Assembly: GCF_000981585.1 (NCBI RefSeq)
Contig: NZ_LN831776.1
Span: 3,083,187 to 3,147,186, forward strand
Origin: Paenibacillus riograndensis SBR5
GTDB lineage: Bacteria > Bacillota > Bacilli > Paenibacillales > Paenibacillaceae
Length of the DNA stretch: 64,000 nt
Direction: 5' to 3'
Within the stretch, counting starts at the first letter, position 1; each line of letters opens with the position of its first letter. A program made the translations under genes and the position numbers. Positions 1 to 9,159 of the stretch are shown in pieces. The notes beneath the pieces are model-generated. The model worked only from the letters and a program-made list of their open reading frames with translations. It ran no database searches and had not been told where the DNA came from.

Positions 1-597
1 GCGGAGCTGGAAGCCGCTTATGACAAAACAGGCCGCCGGGATGCCGGGCAGGTGTTCGCCAATGGCGGGCTGGGCATGGTGCTGGTGCTCCTGAACGCCA
101 TCTATCCCTTGGAGCTTTGGGGATATTTGTTCATCGGCGTCATGGCTACCGTGACCTCCGACACCTGGGCGACAGAGATTGGCACCCTGGCCAAGAAGCC
201 GCCCCGCTCTGTGCTGACGGGACGGATACTCCCGCCCGGCACCTCCGGCGGCGTCTCGCTGCCGGGCACCCTGGCCGCCGCTGCCGGCGGCGCCCTGATC
301 GGCTTTGCCTCCTGGCTGCTGCGCGCAGCCTCCGGCATGCCGGAGCATCCCGTCCTGCTGCTTACGCTGGCAGGACTTGTCGGGGGCCTCGTCGGCGCCT
401 TTGCCGACTCGGTGCTGGGGGCGACCGTGCAGCGCATGAACCGCTGCACCGTATGCGGCCGCGAGGTGGAAGCCTCGCGGCATTGCGGCCAGCCCACGGT
501 ATTTGCCCGGGGCTGGCGCTGGATGAACAACGATGCTGTGAATGCCGCCAGCTCTATGCTGGGCGGGCTCGCCGCCCTGCTGATCGGCGGGCTGTGA
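1..597 (+). CDS. DUF92 family membrane protein (3' part)
   Basis: The reading frame is open from the first base, so the gene begins upstream of the window; 198 codons are visible. The product resembles the DUF92/TMEM19 family of integral membrane proteins, whose plant members include the phytyl-phosphate kinase VTE6. The visible part has the family stretch KTGRRDAGQVFANGG, then SDTWATEIG and a Pro/Gly-rich TGRILPPGTSGGVS segment, and several hydrophobic stretches. A short CxxC (TVCGREVEA) lies between the last helices. Its bacterial substrate is not known from sequence. A TetR gene follows after 43 bases on the same strand, so the two may be co-transcribed. Family assignment is fairly sure; function is not. 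Confidence 0.85.
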   Translation, partial: AELEAAYDKTGRRDAGQVFANGGLGMVLVLLNAIYPLELWGYLFIGVMATVTSDTWATEIGTLAKKPPRSVLTGRILPPGTSGGVSLPGTLAAAAGGALIGFASWLLRAASGMPEHPVLLLTLAGLVGGLVGAFADSVLGATVQRMNRCTVCGREVEASRHCGQPTVFARGWRWMNNDAVNAASSMLGGLAALLIGGL

Positions 598-640
598 TGC
601 AGGGTAACCGTATACCCGCAATATTGAAGGAGGTGGACCG

Positions 641-1246
641 GTGAGCAGCGCATCCATTCATAAACATACAGCCATCCTGGATGCCGCTTACGAGCTCTTC
701 GGTTCAGGCGGCTTCTACGAAACGAAGATTTCGGAAGTAGCGGAACGTGCAGGCATTGCCAAAGGCACGGTGTATTTGTATTTCAAAAATAAAGAGGAGT
801 TGTTCATGGCCGTCACCCGGCGGGACTGTGAAGGATTCCTTCAGCAGCTGGAAGCCAAGCTCCAGGCATGCAGCAGCCTGACCGGGAAGCTGTCGGTTAT
901 TGCCGAACATCATCTGTTTTATTATTATGAGCGTAAGCAGCATACCAAGCTTTTTTTTCGGGCGCCGAACAACAACCCTGAGCTGGTCGCCTACATGGCG
1001 CTTTTCATGGAAGAATATATGAAAGCTGTAGTGATGGTGCTGCTGGAAGGCGGGGCGTCCGAGCCGGAGCTGATGGCCCAGTCATACATTGGCATGCTGG
1101 ACCGGCTAAAAATGGATATTCTGTTTGATCCCTTCTTCACGGAGGAGGAGGCGCACAAACGGGCGAAGTTTGCCGCCAGCCTCTTTATCGGAGGGGCCGT
1201 CAGCAACATGAACGGATCACTTGGAGATTGGCCGGCAGAGCAATAA
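641..1246 (+). CDS. TetR/AcrR family transcriptional regulator
   Basis: This is a 201-residue one-component repressor of the TetR type. The N-terminal DNA-binding domain is clear, with the helix-turn-helix at about residues 29-51 and the family signature GIAKGTVYLYFKNKEELF. The C-terminal ligand-binding half is divergent, as usual, so the ligand cannot be guessed. The GTG at 641 is chosen because AAGGAGG lies just upstream at about 627-633. The gene sits immediately before an ABC-F ATPase with a 44-base gap and could regulate it, but many TetR proteins act on divergent or distant genes. Confidence 0.93.
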   Translation: MSSASIHKHTAILDAAYELFGSGGFYETKISEVAERAGIAKGTVYLYFKNKEELFMAVTRRDCEGFLQQLEAKLQACSSLTGKLSVIAEHHLFYYYERKQHTKLFFRAPNNNPELVAYMALFMEEYMKAVVMVLLEGGASEPELMAQSYIGMLDRLKMDILFDPFFTEEEAHKRAKFAASLFIGGAVSNMNGSLGDWPAEQ

Positions 1247-1290
1247 GGAACACAGGCCGGTTACAAATATAAGGCAAGCGAGGACAGAGC

Positions 1291-3228
1291 ATGAATATTA
1301 TGACCGTGGAACATCTTTCCAAGAGCTATGGGGAAAAAACACTGTTCCGGGATGCGTCGTTTGGTATGGATGACAGGAACAAGATTGGCGTTATCGGTGT
1401 GAATGGTACGGGGAAATCCACCTTTTTGAAGATTATTGCCGGTCTGGATACACCGGATGACGGACAAATTGCCATCGGAAATGCGGTGCGGGTGCAGTAT
1501 CTGGCGCAAAATCCGCCGTATGAGCCGGACAACACCGTGCTGCAGCAGGTTTTCGCCGGTGATGAGCCGGAGCTGGCTGCCATGCGGGAGTATATGGAGA
1601 CACTTGCTCTTCTGGAGAGCCGTCCGGGCGACTCCGCCCTTGAGCGCCGGCTGGTGCAGATTGGACAAGCTATTGATGCCGCCGGGACATGGCAGCTGGA
1701 AAGTGAAGCCAAAACCGTCCTGACGAAGCTGGGCATTACGCAGTTTGATGCACGGATGGAGTCGCTGTCCGGCGGACAGCGCAAGCGTGTGGCTCTGGCG
1801 GCGGCGCTGATTACACCTTCCGAGCTGCTGATCCTGGACGAGCCGACGAACCATATCGATACGGACTCGGTGGCCTGGCTGGAGCAATACCTGCAGAAGC
1901 GGCGCGGGGCGCTGCTGATGGTAACCCATGACCGCTACTTCCTGGAACGGGTAGCCAGTGTCATGCTGGAGCTGGATGGCGGGCAATTGTACCGTTATGA
2001 AGCGAACTATTCGCGGTTTCTGGAGCTGAAGGCTGAGCGTGAGGAGCGTGAAGCGTCGGAGGAGCAGAAACGCAAAAATCTGCTGCGCACCGAGCTGGCC
2101 TGGATCCGCCGTGGAGCCAAGGCCCGCTCCACGAAGCAGAAGGCCAGAATCGACCGTTTCGAGAAGCTGAAGGAAAGCCAGGGTCCCGCATCGGCGGGAG
2201 CGCTGGATATTTCCGTGGCCTCGACACGTCTCGGCCGCAAAATCATCGAAATGAAGGACCTGACCAAATCACTCGATGGACGCACGCTGATTAAGGATTT
2301 GACCTACATTGCGGTGCCGCAGGACCGGGTAGGGATTGTGGGGCCGAACGGCAGCGGCAAATCGACCCTGCTGAATCTGATAGCCGGGAAGCTTCAGCCG
2401 GACCGCGGAGAGGTGGAGCTGGGGGCTACCGTCAAGCTGGGTTATTTCACCCAGGAGCATCAGGATATGGACGACAGCTTGCGGGTTATAGAGTACGTGA
2501 AGGAAGAGGCGGAAATCATCCGCACAGCAGACGGCAGCGTCATTACAGCCGGACAGATGCTGGAGCGGTTTTTGTTCCCGCCGGCCATGCAATGGACGCC
2601 GATCGCCAAGCTCTCCGGCGGAGAAAAGAGACGTCTTTATCTGCTGCGTGTCTTGATGGGCGCACCCAATGTGCTGCTGCTGGACGAGCCGACCAATGAT
2701 CTTGACATCGGGACCCTTGCCGTACTGGAAGATTATCTGGACGAGTTCCCCGGTGTGGTGTTCACGGTATCTCATGACCGGTTTTTCCTGGACCGCACGG
2801 TCGATAAGCTGATCGCCTTTGAGAATGGCAGCATCCGGCTGCATGTCGGAAACTATAGTGAATATGAGGAATGGATGGCGAACAATATTCCGGCACGCGG
2901 TGGCGACACCCCCAAAGAAGCGGGAACGGGAAAAAACAGCTCCGCACCGGAACAGGGGCAGACAGTACCAGCCGCGCCGCCTGCGAGAGAAAAGCTAAAG
3001 TTCACCTTCAAGGAACAGCGTGAATATGAGGGGATCGACGAGGCGATCGAGCAGGCAGAGCAGCATCTGGCGGACATCAGCGCACAGATGGAGGCAGCCT
3101 TTGCAGACTCCGGGAAGCTTCAGGAGCTGGTAGAGAAGCAGCGGCAGGGTGAAGCCGAGCTGGAGCGGCTGATGGAACGCTGGACATATCTGAACGAGCT
3201 TGCGGAGAAGATCGCCGGAAAAGCGTAG
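1291..3228 (+). CDS. ABC-F family ATPase (Uup/YfmR type)
   Basis: A 645-residue soluble protein with two tandem ABC ATPase domains and no membrane segment, as in ABC-F translation factors that act on the ribosomal E site. Walker A motifs lie at residues 36-44 (GVNGTGKST) and about 351-359 (GPNGSGKST); signature motifs are LSGGQRKRVALA and LSGGEKRRLYLL; both Walker B motifs read LDEPTN. The inter-domain linker (about 235-295) is Arg/Lys-rich and contains RRGAKARSTKQKARI, typical of the Uup/YfmR group. A C-terminal coiled coil (about 575-645) follows a Pro/Gly/Thr-rich hinge. Uup/YfmR proteins help with ribosome stalling; antibiotic protection is possible but not indicated. Confidence 0.93.
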   Translation: MNIMTVEHLSKSYGEKTLFRDASFGMDDRNKIGVIGVNGTGKSTFLKIIAGLDTPDDGQIAIGNAVRVQYLAQNPPYEPDNTVLQQVFAGDEPELAAMREYMETLALLESRPGDSALERRLVQIGQAIDAAGTWQLESEAKTVLTKLGITQFDARMESLSGGQRKRVALAAALITPSELLILDEPTNHIDTDSVAWLEQYLQKRRGALLMVTHDRYFLERVASVMLELDGGQLYRYEANYSRFLELKAEREEREASEEQKRKNLLRTELAWIRRGAKARSTKQKARIDRFEKLKESQGPASAGALDISVASTRLGRKIIEMKDLTKSLDGRTLIKDLTYIAVPQDRVGIVGPNGSGKSTLLNLIAGKLQPDRGEVELGATVKLGYFTQEHQDMDDSLRVIEYVKEEAEIIRTADGSVITAGQMLERFLFPPAMQWTPIAKLSGGEKRRLYLLRVLMGAPNVLLLDEPTNDLDIGTLAVLEDYLDEFPGVVFTVSHDRFFLDRTVDKLIAFENGSIRLHVGNYSEYEEWMANNIPARGGDTPKEAGTGKNSSAPEQGQTVPAAPPAREKLKFTFKEQREYEGIDEAIEQAEQHLADISAQMEAAFADSGKLQELVEKQRQGEAELERLMERWTYLNELAEKIAGKA

Positions 3229-3304
3229 CACGTTTGCATTTATACCTGCGGTTATCCAGCGGCGTACCCGCAGCATGCCAGATGCAGCGAGGAGGCAGAT
3301 GAAT

Positions 3305-3790
3305 ATGACACATTCGATTGAAACAGCGGTGGCCCTTCGCAACGCCGGGAAGGCTGAAGAGGCAAGAGAACTGCTCCTTGCCCTGCTGAGCGGGGATGAA
3401 GAGAATGCCGGACTGCTGTATCAGCTGGCCTGGACCCATGACGTGCTTGGCCTGGAACGGGAGGCGGTCCCCTACTACGAGCGGAGCCTGTCGCTTGGGC
3501 TGCCCCCAGAACAGCGGATGGGCGCAATCCTGGGACTTGGCAGCACTTACAGAACGCTGGGCGAATATCCCCGGTCCAAGGAAGTGCTTGAGCAGGGGGT
3601 GGGGGAATTTCCGCAGCAGAAGGAATTTCAAGCTTTTCTGGCTATGACCCTGCACAACCTGGGCGAGCACAGTGAGGCAATGAAGCTGCTGCTGACCCTG
3701 GTCGCGGAGACTTCCTCCGACGAAGGGATCGGCAGTTACCGTAAAGCTATCCTGTATTATTCGGATAAGCTGGAGCAGGTATGGGAATAA
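3305..3790 (+). CDS. Tetratricopeptide repeat protein
   Basis: A 161-residue cytosolic protein made of TPR-like helical pairs (for example ALRNAGKAEEARELLLALL and AVPYYERSLSLGLPP), resembling the short bacterial TPR_5 family. Such proteins are scaffolds; no partner can be inferred. The frame is open further upstream, but AGGAGG at 3290-3295 sits 9 bases before the ATG at 3305 and only 3 before the ATG at 3299, so 3305 is preferred. It follows the ABC-F gene on the same strand after 76 bases. Confidence 0.8.
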   Translation: MTHSIETAVALRNAGKAEEARELLLALLSGDEENAGLLYQLAWTHDVLGLEREAVPYYERSLSLGLPPEQRMGAILGLGSTYRTLGEYPRSKEVLEQGVGEFPQQKEFQAFLAMTLHNLGEHSEAMKLLLTLVAETSSDEGIGSYRKAILYYSDKLEQVWE

Positions 3791-3815
3791 ACCAACAATT
3801 TATTTTATCCATAAC

Positions 3816-3857
3816 GGCTGTGCCGTCCTCTTCAGGATGGTGCAGTCGTTTCCGTTT
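3816..3857 (+). terminator. Possible Rho-independent terminator after the TPR gene
   Basis: GGCTGTGCCGTCCT pairs with AGGATGGTGCAGTC across a CTTC loop, using several G-U pairs, and is followed by the moderately T-rich GTTTCCGTTT. The placement just after the TPR stop codon fits a terminator, but the T-run is broken. Confidence 0.5.
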
Positions 3858-3970
3858 ACAGGTGCCAATTCGAATGCTCTGTTTGCAGGAAGACAATAGT
3901 CCCTTCCCCGTGGACCAGTACACAAGCACTTTCCCCAGCTTGTAATACTATATTGCGAGGAGGAGATATT

Positions 3971-4462
3971 ATGGTGAAAATAGCCCAGACGGACAGGGAA
4001 TTAAAAGCCTTCATCGCCACTGCGGAGACGGCCTGGTTCAATGTGTATGATTCTGCGGATATTAATAGGGTGATTACTGTGGGCGGGGTAGAGTATAAGC
4101 AGCTGCCGCTGAGATTCAGTACAAAAGCCAAGGTGATCGCTTATTTCCGGCGGTATTGGGGGGTGGATATGAGCAACCGGATGTTCTGCAATCTGCAGAC
4201 CGTTTCGCGGAACAACAGGCTGTACGTTATTGTAGGCGATACCGGCCTCGTTTCCTTTATTCCCCTGCGGATCAGAGTCACGGAGCGAACGGCTACGCGC
4301 ATCCGGCTGACGGCCGTCCTGTCTGCGGATGAGATAGAAGAAGTGGAAACGGAGAATGTCCGCTACCTGATTGCCAAGTCGGGAACAGCACTCCGTATTC
4401 TGAACAGGGACAAAAAAAATACGGACCCCCGGTATCAAACATGCCCACTGAACGTCAATTGA
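3971..4462 (+). CDS. Hypothetical protein, possible IseA-like domain
   Basis: A 163-residue protein. ATG 3971 has GAGGAGGAG about 6 bases upstream and is preferred over the in-frame start at 3953. No signal peptide or membrane segment is visible. The pattern YKQLPLRFSTKAKVIAYF, then an aromatic stretch, then a basic beta-rich half ending in YLIAKSGTALRIL is reminiscent of the IseA (DL-endopeptidase inhibitor) fold of Bacillus. IseA itself is secreted, however, so this is only a weak resemblance. A structure-level comparison with IseA would decide. Its neighbours give no functional clue. Confidence 0.6.
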   Translation: MVKIAQTDRELKAFIATAETAWFNVYDSADINRVITVGGVEYKQLPLRFSTKAKVIAYFRRYWGVDMSNRMFCNLQTVSRNNRLYVIVGDTGLVSFIPLRIRVTERTATRIRLTAVLSADEIEEVETENVRYLIAKSGTALRILNRDKKNTDPRYQTCPLNVN

Positions 4463-4489
4463 CTTTCGTCGCAGGCTCCGCCTGATTTA

Positions 4490-4528
4490 AAAAGAGTACG
4501 GATTCAGCGGAGCTCACTGAATCCGTAC
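4490..4528 (-). terminator. Terminator of the glycosidase/M42 transcript
   Basis: A perfect 12-bp stem (GTACGGATTCAG, 4496-4507, against CTGAATCCGTAC, 4517-4528) with a 9-base loop. Read on the minus strand it is followed by TCTTTTTAAA, a good U-tract, 20 bases after the minus-strand stop codon. Confidence 0.88.
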
Positions 4529-4548
4529 CCGGTTATAAAATACTTATT

Positions 4549-5385
4549 CTAGGGCTGCTTCGCTCCTGCCAAGGCAATCATCTGCACGACAGGGCGCGAG
4601 TCGCCAGTCAGCAGGGCTTCTGCGGCGTTCATCTGCGAGGAGCCGTCGCCGTCGAGAAAAATCCCTTCCCGCCCCCCGCCGGGGACGGCCTCCAGAATGG
4701 CTGTACGGAATTCCTCTGCCGTACAGCGCGTTGGCGTGACGATCAGCCACAGCTTCCCGTCCGCATTGTACACCAGCCCCGAGCGCATCCGCTGCTCGTC
4801 GGCATAGGGAAGATGCTCTGCGGCTGCGGCCGCCTGCCACAGCTCTTCATGCTGCAGGTTCATGCTGATGCCGCCCTGCGCCCAGTAATGCCCGCGGTCC
4901 GTGACGTCCAGCTCATCTCCCGAGGAGACGACCTGAACCGACAGCGCCCCGCTGGCCCCGTCCCAGACCAGTGTTCCACGCGGATATTTCGCGTTGAACC
5001 AGCCCGACCCATACGCCCCTTGAACTCCGTTCACCGGGCGGTCATTCATGACCGCGACCGACAGCAGGTCGCTGCCGTAGAAGAAGCCGCCGTTAATCCC
5101 GTAGGCGGCAATCGGGCGCAGCGCTGAACCTGCGCTGCGCAGTATGATGTCAGCAGGCTGGGCTGACATCATATGCAGCTGCACCTGGGCGGAGCTGTCC
5201 GCCTGCAGGTAGCTGTATACGTGAGGGAGGCCGTGGAAGGCCTCCCTCGGCTGCGGCTGCGGCCTCGTCCACAGCACGACGGCCACCGTAACAGCCGCCG
5301 CCAGCAGCACGGCGGCGATCAGCCACGGCTTGCGCTGCCATGCCCTGCGCAGGCCAGCACGGGCGCTCTCAATTCGCGCCCACAT
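4549..5385 (-). CDS. Phosphodiester glycosidase family (NAGPA-like) membrane protein
   Basis: A 278-residue protein with one N-terminal membrane anchor (about residues 21-39) after a basic cytosolic start, so the rest is probably outside the cell. The external domain carries the NAGPA/DUF2233 signatures: GINGGFF at about residue 95 and FLDGDGSSQMN near residue 245. The last motif usually reads DGGGS; here the second Gly is Asp. The family includes the mammalian uncovering enzyme and bacterial wall or exopolysaccharide enzymes; the substrate here is unknown. Its first 17 bases overlap the end of the upstream M42 peptidase gene, so the two are translationally coupled. An Ala/Arg-rich stretch has high GC. 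Confidence 0.86.
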   Translation of the reverse strand: MWARIESARAGLRRAWQRKPWLIAAVLLAAAVTVAVVLWTRPQPQPREAFHGLPHVYSYLQADSSAQVQLHMMSAQPADIILRSAGSALRPIAAYGINGGFFYGSDLLSVAVMNDRPVNGVQGAYGSGWFNAKYPRGTLVWDGASGALSVQVVSSGDELDVTDRGHYWAQGGISMNLQHEELWQAAAAAEHLPYADEQRMRSGLVYNADGKLWLIVTPTRCTAEEFRTAILEAVPGGGREGIFLDGDGSSQMNAAEALLTGDSRPVVQMIALAGAKQP

Positions 5386-6412
5386 AAGCCGCGAGCAGCT
5401 TGGCCGTGTTCAGCACAGCCTGCTTGTGGGTGCGCTCCATGGAGTGGGAGGCATGCACGCCCGGCCCGATCAGCGCGGCGCGGATATTGTTCCCGCCCCG
5501 CAGGGCGGCGGAAGCATCGGAGCCGTATTGCGGGTAAATGTCGACCGCAAACGGAATTGCCAGCCCGTTTGCCAGCTCGATCAGCTTGCTGGTCATGGCA
5601 TAGTCATACGGCCCGGAGGAATCCTTCGCGCAGATGGAGACATCGGTCTCCTTGCAGCTCAGGTCATCACCCATAGCGCCCATGTCGACGGCGATCATCT
5701 CGCTGATCCCGCCGGGAATCCAGGCGGCACCGTGACCGACCTCTTCATAATTGGAGATGAGCAGGGACAGATTGTGCAGCGGTTTCCAGCCTTCGCGCTT
5801 CATGCTCTCCAGCAGACCCAGCAGTGCCGCCACACTGGCTTTGTCGTCCAGATGGCGCGATTTGATATAGCCGCTCGGCGTGATCACCGCCCGGGCATCG
5901 AAGGAGATGAAGTCGCCGACGGCAATGCCGAGCTTCAGCACGTCGTCTTTGGTTGACACCACCTCGTCGATGCGGATCTCCATATTTTCCTCCGAACGTT
6001 TGAAATCACGCGCATCCGCGTAGACATGAACCGAGGGATGGCTGCTTAGAATCGTCCCGGTATAGGTTAATCCGGTACGGGTATGGATAACGCAATATTC
6101 ATTTTCGATGCTGTTCATGGTGAAGCCGCCGACAGAGGTCAGGCGCAGCGTGCCGTTTGGTTTAATGGAGCGCACCATGGCTCCAAGTGTGTCCACATGG
6201 GCGCTGATGCCGATGGTGCGTGCAGGATCAAGTCCGGGCACAGTCAGAATCGCTCCGCCTTTTTCGTTCCAGCTCAAGGGGATGCCCAGTGCGGCCGCTT
6301 CCTCAGCTACAAGCTTCATGACCTGTGCCGTGAAGCCGCTGGGGCTGGGGGTGTCCAGCAGTTTTTTTAGAACCGATAAGATGTAAGCCTCGTTAGGTTG
6401 GATGGTAAGCAA
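5369..6412 (-). CDS. M42 family metallo-aminopeptidase
   Basis: A 347-residue cytosolic enzyme of peptidase family M42 (tetrahedral aminopeptidases, often called glutamyl or leucyl aminopeptidase or endoglucanase M). Metal ligands and catalytic residues are visible: H72 and D74 in SAHVDT, Asp in HLDDKAS near 188, the catalytic Glu pair in EEVGHG near 222, a later Asp (VDMGA), and His in HASHSMERTH near 317. Length matches the family. These enzymes form large dodecamers that trim peptides from the N terminus. The stop overlaps the next gene by 17 bases. Substrate preference cannot be read from the sequence. Confidence 0.93.
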   Translation of the reverse strand: MLTIQPNEAYILSVLKKLLDTPSPSGFTAQVMKLVAEEAAALGIPLSWNEKGGAILTVPGLDPARTIGISAHVDTLGAMVRSIKPNGTLRLTSVGGFTMNSIENEYCVIHTRTGLTYTGTILSSHPSVHVYADARDFKRSEENMEIRIDEVVSTKDDVLKLGIAVGDFISFDARAVITPSGYIKSRHLDDKASVAALLGLLESMKREGWKPLHNLSLLISNYEEVGHGAAWIPGGISEMIAVDMGAMGDDLSCKETDVSICAKDSSGPYDYAMTSKLIELANGLAIPFAVDIYPQYGSDASAALRGGNNIRAALIGPGVHASHSMERTHKQAVLNTAKLLAAYVGAN

Positions 6413-6526
6413 GATTATAGTCCTCCTGTTCTTTATAAACGATATAAGTTGTACATGTGATTTTAGGTTATGTCATTTATATAGCTTTTCTATGAAACTA
6501 TGGATGTATATTTCTTTTTGATCAGC

Positions 6527-6847
6527 TTAGAGCTGGGTTGTGCTGTTTGCAGACAAGCTATCCGGATTCGCAGATACCGCGTCCAGAGAATTTCCCGCAT
6601 CACGGAGCTTGTTCAGCTCTGCTGTAAGGCCTTTGATTTGTTTCTGCAGCTTATATTGGCGGAAAATGCCATAGGAGCCGACAATAACCCCGCCGATCAG
6701 TGCACAGCCCAGAATGACCAGGATCAGCGGAATGCTGACCACATCAAAATAGAAATTAACCTCAACCGGGTCAACATTGATGACTGCGAACACGGCGGTC
6801 AGCAGGGCGAAGATCAGACCTAAGATCAGCGACCATTGCAATCTCAT
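6527..6847 (-). CDS. LapA/DUF1049-like small membrane protein
   Basis: A 106-residue protein with two membrane helices (about 6-24 and 38-61) enclosing the family pattern VFAVINVDPVEVNFYF, followed by a short coiled coil (about 62-82) and a polar tail. This matches the lipopolysaccharide-assembly protein A domain family, which in Gram-positives has no LPS role and no assigned function. The ATG at 6847 is chosen because AAGGAGGAAG stands right before it; an in-frame extension to 6904 has no comparable site. It lies alone between pepF and the M42 gene. Confidence 0.85.
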   Translation of the reverse strand: MRLQWSLILGLIFALLTAVFAVINVDPVEVNFYFDVVSIPLILVILGCALIGGVIVGSYGIFRQYKLQKQIKGLTAELNKLRDAGNSLDAVSANPDSLSANSTTQL

Positions 6848-6933
6848 GAAACTTCCTCCTTTGAGCATGGGTGACAAGATAAATCCCCTGCCCGCAAAGG
6901 GCAAGGGATTACTGTAATACTAAGCTTTACGGC

Positions 6934-8724
6934 TTATTTGGTCAACTGTTCCATCTGCTCGATCACACTTTCGAAGACGCTCATCGCTTCGCGGATCGGT
7001 GCAGGAGAGGACATGTCGACGCCTGCCTTGGAGAGAATGTTGATCGAATAATCACTGCCGCCGCTCTTCAGGAAGCCGAGGTACTTGTCGACCGCCGGTT
7101 TGCCGTCCTCCAGAATCTGCTTGGCGAAGCTGGTTGCCGCCGAGAAGCCGGTAGCATATTTGTATACATAGAAGCTGTTGTAGAAATGCGGAATCCGCGC
7201 CCACTCCATCTCGATATCCTTGTCAACTACCATATCCTTGCCGTAGTACTTGACATTCAGGTCATAGTAGATGGCCGACAGATCCTGAGGCGTCAGCGAT
7301 TCGCCTTCTTCGGCGCGCTGGTGAATGATCTTCTCGAATTCAGCAAACATCGTTTGCCGGAAAACAGTAGTGCGGAACTGGTCGGCATAATAAGTGAGCA
7401 GGTACATTTTTTCTTTTGGATCAGTGGACTTCTTGAGCAGATAATCCATCAGCAGCGCCTCGTTGGTCGTTGATGCCACTTCCGCAAGGAAAATGGTATA
7501 CTGCGCGTCCCTGTATTTCAGCGCGTTGTCCGAATAGTAGGAATGCAGGGCATGGCCCATTTCATGCGCCAGCGTGAACATGCTGTTCAGGTTATCGTTA
7601 TGGTTCAGCAGCACATAAGGGTGTGTGCCGTAGGCTCCCCAGCTGTATGCGCCGGTTCGTTTGTTCTCATTTTCGTAGACATCAATCCAGCCTTTATCAT
7701 AGCCTTCCTGCAGCACACTCAGGTAATCCGCGCCGAGAGGCTTCAGGCCTTCTTTGGTAATTTTTTTGGCTTCTTCAAAAGTGATGTCCAGCTTGTATTC
7801 GTCCACCAGCGGTGCGAACAGGTCATACATATGTAACTCGTCAACGCCGAGCAGCTTCTGGCGCAGCTTCATGTAGCGGTGCATCAGCGGCAAGCTCTCG
7901 TGAATGGTATCAATCAGGTTGGTGTAGACCTCTTTCGGAATATTGTCTCCGTAGAGGGACATTTCCAGCACGGAAGGATACTTGCGCACACGTGAGTAAA
8001 AGACATTTTTGTTAACGTTCGCGCTGAGTGTTGCTGCTATGGTGTTCTTTTGCTTGCCATACGTTTCATATACCGCCTTGAACGCATTTTTGCGCACCTC
8101 ACGGTCAGGGCTTTCCAGGAATTGAATGTAGCTTCCGTGCGTCAGATCTACTTCTTTGCCTTCCTCGTTCTTGATCTTCGGGAACTTCAGGTCGGCATTG
8201 TTGAGCATGCTGAACACGGTTTGCGGAGCCTGGGCCAGCGTGCCAACCTGTGCAAGCAGTGCTTCCTCCGCTTTGGTCAGGATATGCGCTTTCTCACGCT
8301 TCATTTCTTTCAAGGTGAAGGTGTACTCCGAGAGGGAAGCGTCTGCTATGAACTGGTCCAGCTTCTCATCAGGCAAGGCCAGAATCTCCGGTGTGATAAA
8401 AGAAGTAGCTTCTCCGGCTTCCACTCCAAGCTTCTTTGCTTTTTGGGAGAGGGCCTGATAGGTTGGGGCCGCCGTATCTTCATCCTGGCGCATGTGCGCG
8501 TAGACATACAGGCGCTCGGTCAGCAGGGACAGCTTGTCGTCCAGCTCGAAGCACTTTTTGAGTGCATCCGGTGAGTCCAGTTTCCCCTGAAATCCGGAGG
8601 CGCTGTGGATAAGCTCCTTGGCTTCCTTGTATTCCGCATCCCATTGCTCCTGCGAAGCGAACATATCTTCAAGCTTCCAGCGGTTTTCGGCGGGCACTTC
8701 ACTTCTCTTCAATAATTGTTTCAT
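6934..8724 (-). CDS. pepF: Oligoendopeptidase F (M3 family)
   Basis: A 596-residue M3B zinc peptidase that cuts medium-size peptides, normally in the cytosol. The zinc motif is HEMGHALHS at about residues 383-391, with the distal Glu helix (AEVASTTNEALL) about 30 residues later. Length equals typical PepF. The ATG at 8724 has GAGGAGG at the right distance. The frame continues to an ATG at 8850, which also has a strong AAGGAGG; the extra 42 residues start with Lys and then a hydrophobic run ending in SSFAAP, like a signal peptide. Two products (cytosolic and exported) are therefore possible. The catalytic domain is certain; the start is not. Confidence 0.92.
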   Translation of the reverse strand: MKQLLKRSEVPAENRWKLEDMFASQEQWDAEYKEAKELIHSASGFQGKLDSPDALKKCFELDDKLSLLTERLYVYAHMRQDEDTAAPTYQALSQKAKKLGVEAGEATSFITPEILALPDEKLDQFIADASLSEYTFTLKEMKREKAHILTKAEEALLAQVGTLAQAPQTVFSMLNNADLKFPKIKNEEGKEVDLTHGSYIQFLESPDREVRKNAFKAVYETYGKQKNTIAATLSANVNKNVFYSRVRKYPSVLEMSLYGDNIPKEVYTNLIDTIHESLPLMHRYMKLRQKLLGVDELHMYDLFAPLVDEYKLDITFEEAKKITKEGLKPLGADYLSVLQEGYDKGWIDVYENENKRTGAYSWGAYGTHPYVLLNHNDNLNSMFTLAHEMGHALHSYYSDNALKYRDAQYTIFLAEVASTTNEALLMDYLLKKSTDPKEKMYLLTYYADQFRTTVFRQTMFAEFEKIIHQRAEEGESLTPQDLSAIYYDLNVKYYGKDMVVDKDIEMEWARIPHFYNSFYVYKYATGFSAATSFAKQILEDGKPAVDKYLGFLKSGGSDYSINILSKAGVDMSSPAPIREAMSVFESVIEQMEQLTK

Positions 8725-8982
8725 TGCAATCCTCCTCGGATGATGGGATGTAGTAGTCATATCCTTCTGCGGTGCGGCGAATGAAGATAAATCACCCGGC
8801 AGCAGGCTTAAGGCAAGCAGTAACGGGAGGGACTTGACAGTAAAGGACATAACAGCAGCCTCCTTAGCACTTTAAGGTTGGCTTAGTATGCCCTGCCAAA
8901 TCCTGATTATTTATCCTATGGCGTACATTCATACTTCAATGTCAGGGTTTGAATAGACGCCTTTTAGAACCAGCCGCAAAAG

Positions 8983-9153
8983 TTATGCCACCAGGCTATA
9001 AATAATGAAGACAAAAGCCAAGGCAATCAGAATTACCGCAGTCAGGGCCATACCGCGTTTGAGGCGCGGCGGCACCTTTTCCCTGCCCATGACCAGAACG
9101 GCTCCCAGGCACAGAACAACAATAATATAGATGACTAAATTTTCGTTATCCAT
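8983..9153 (-). CDS. Small two-helix membrane protein (unlisted ORF)
   Basis: A 56-codon frame starting MDNENLVIYIIVVLC and ending FVFIIYSLVA. It has two hydrophobic helices (about 5-22 and 36-54) joined by a basic loop (GREKVPPRLKRG), a very regular small membrane protein design. It begins 6 bases after the stop of the minus-strand gene at 9160-9393 and is probably co-transcribed with it. No family is recognised. A hydrophobic-basic-hydrophobic order of this kind is unlikely by chance in such a short frame, which is the main support. Confidence 0.68.
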   Translation of the reverse strand: MDNENLVIYIIVVLCLGAVLVMGREKVPPRLKRGMALTAVILIALAFVFIIYSLVA

Positions 9154-9159
9154 CTGCGG

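Noticed and set aside
1261..1986. 241-residue minus-strand ORF
   Set aside because: It mirrors the first ATPase domain of the ABC-F gene; no start signal and a His/Gln/Arg-rich shadow composition.
5330..5956. 208-residue plus-strand ORF
   Set aside because: It is the reverse shadow of the M42 peptidase gene, whose metal-site residues are all intact.
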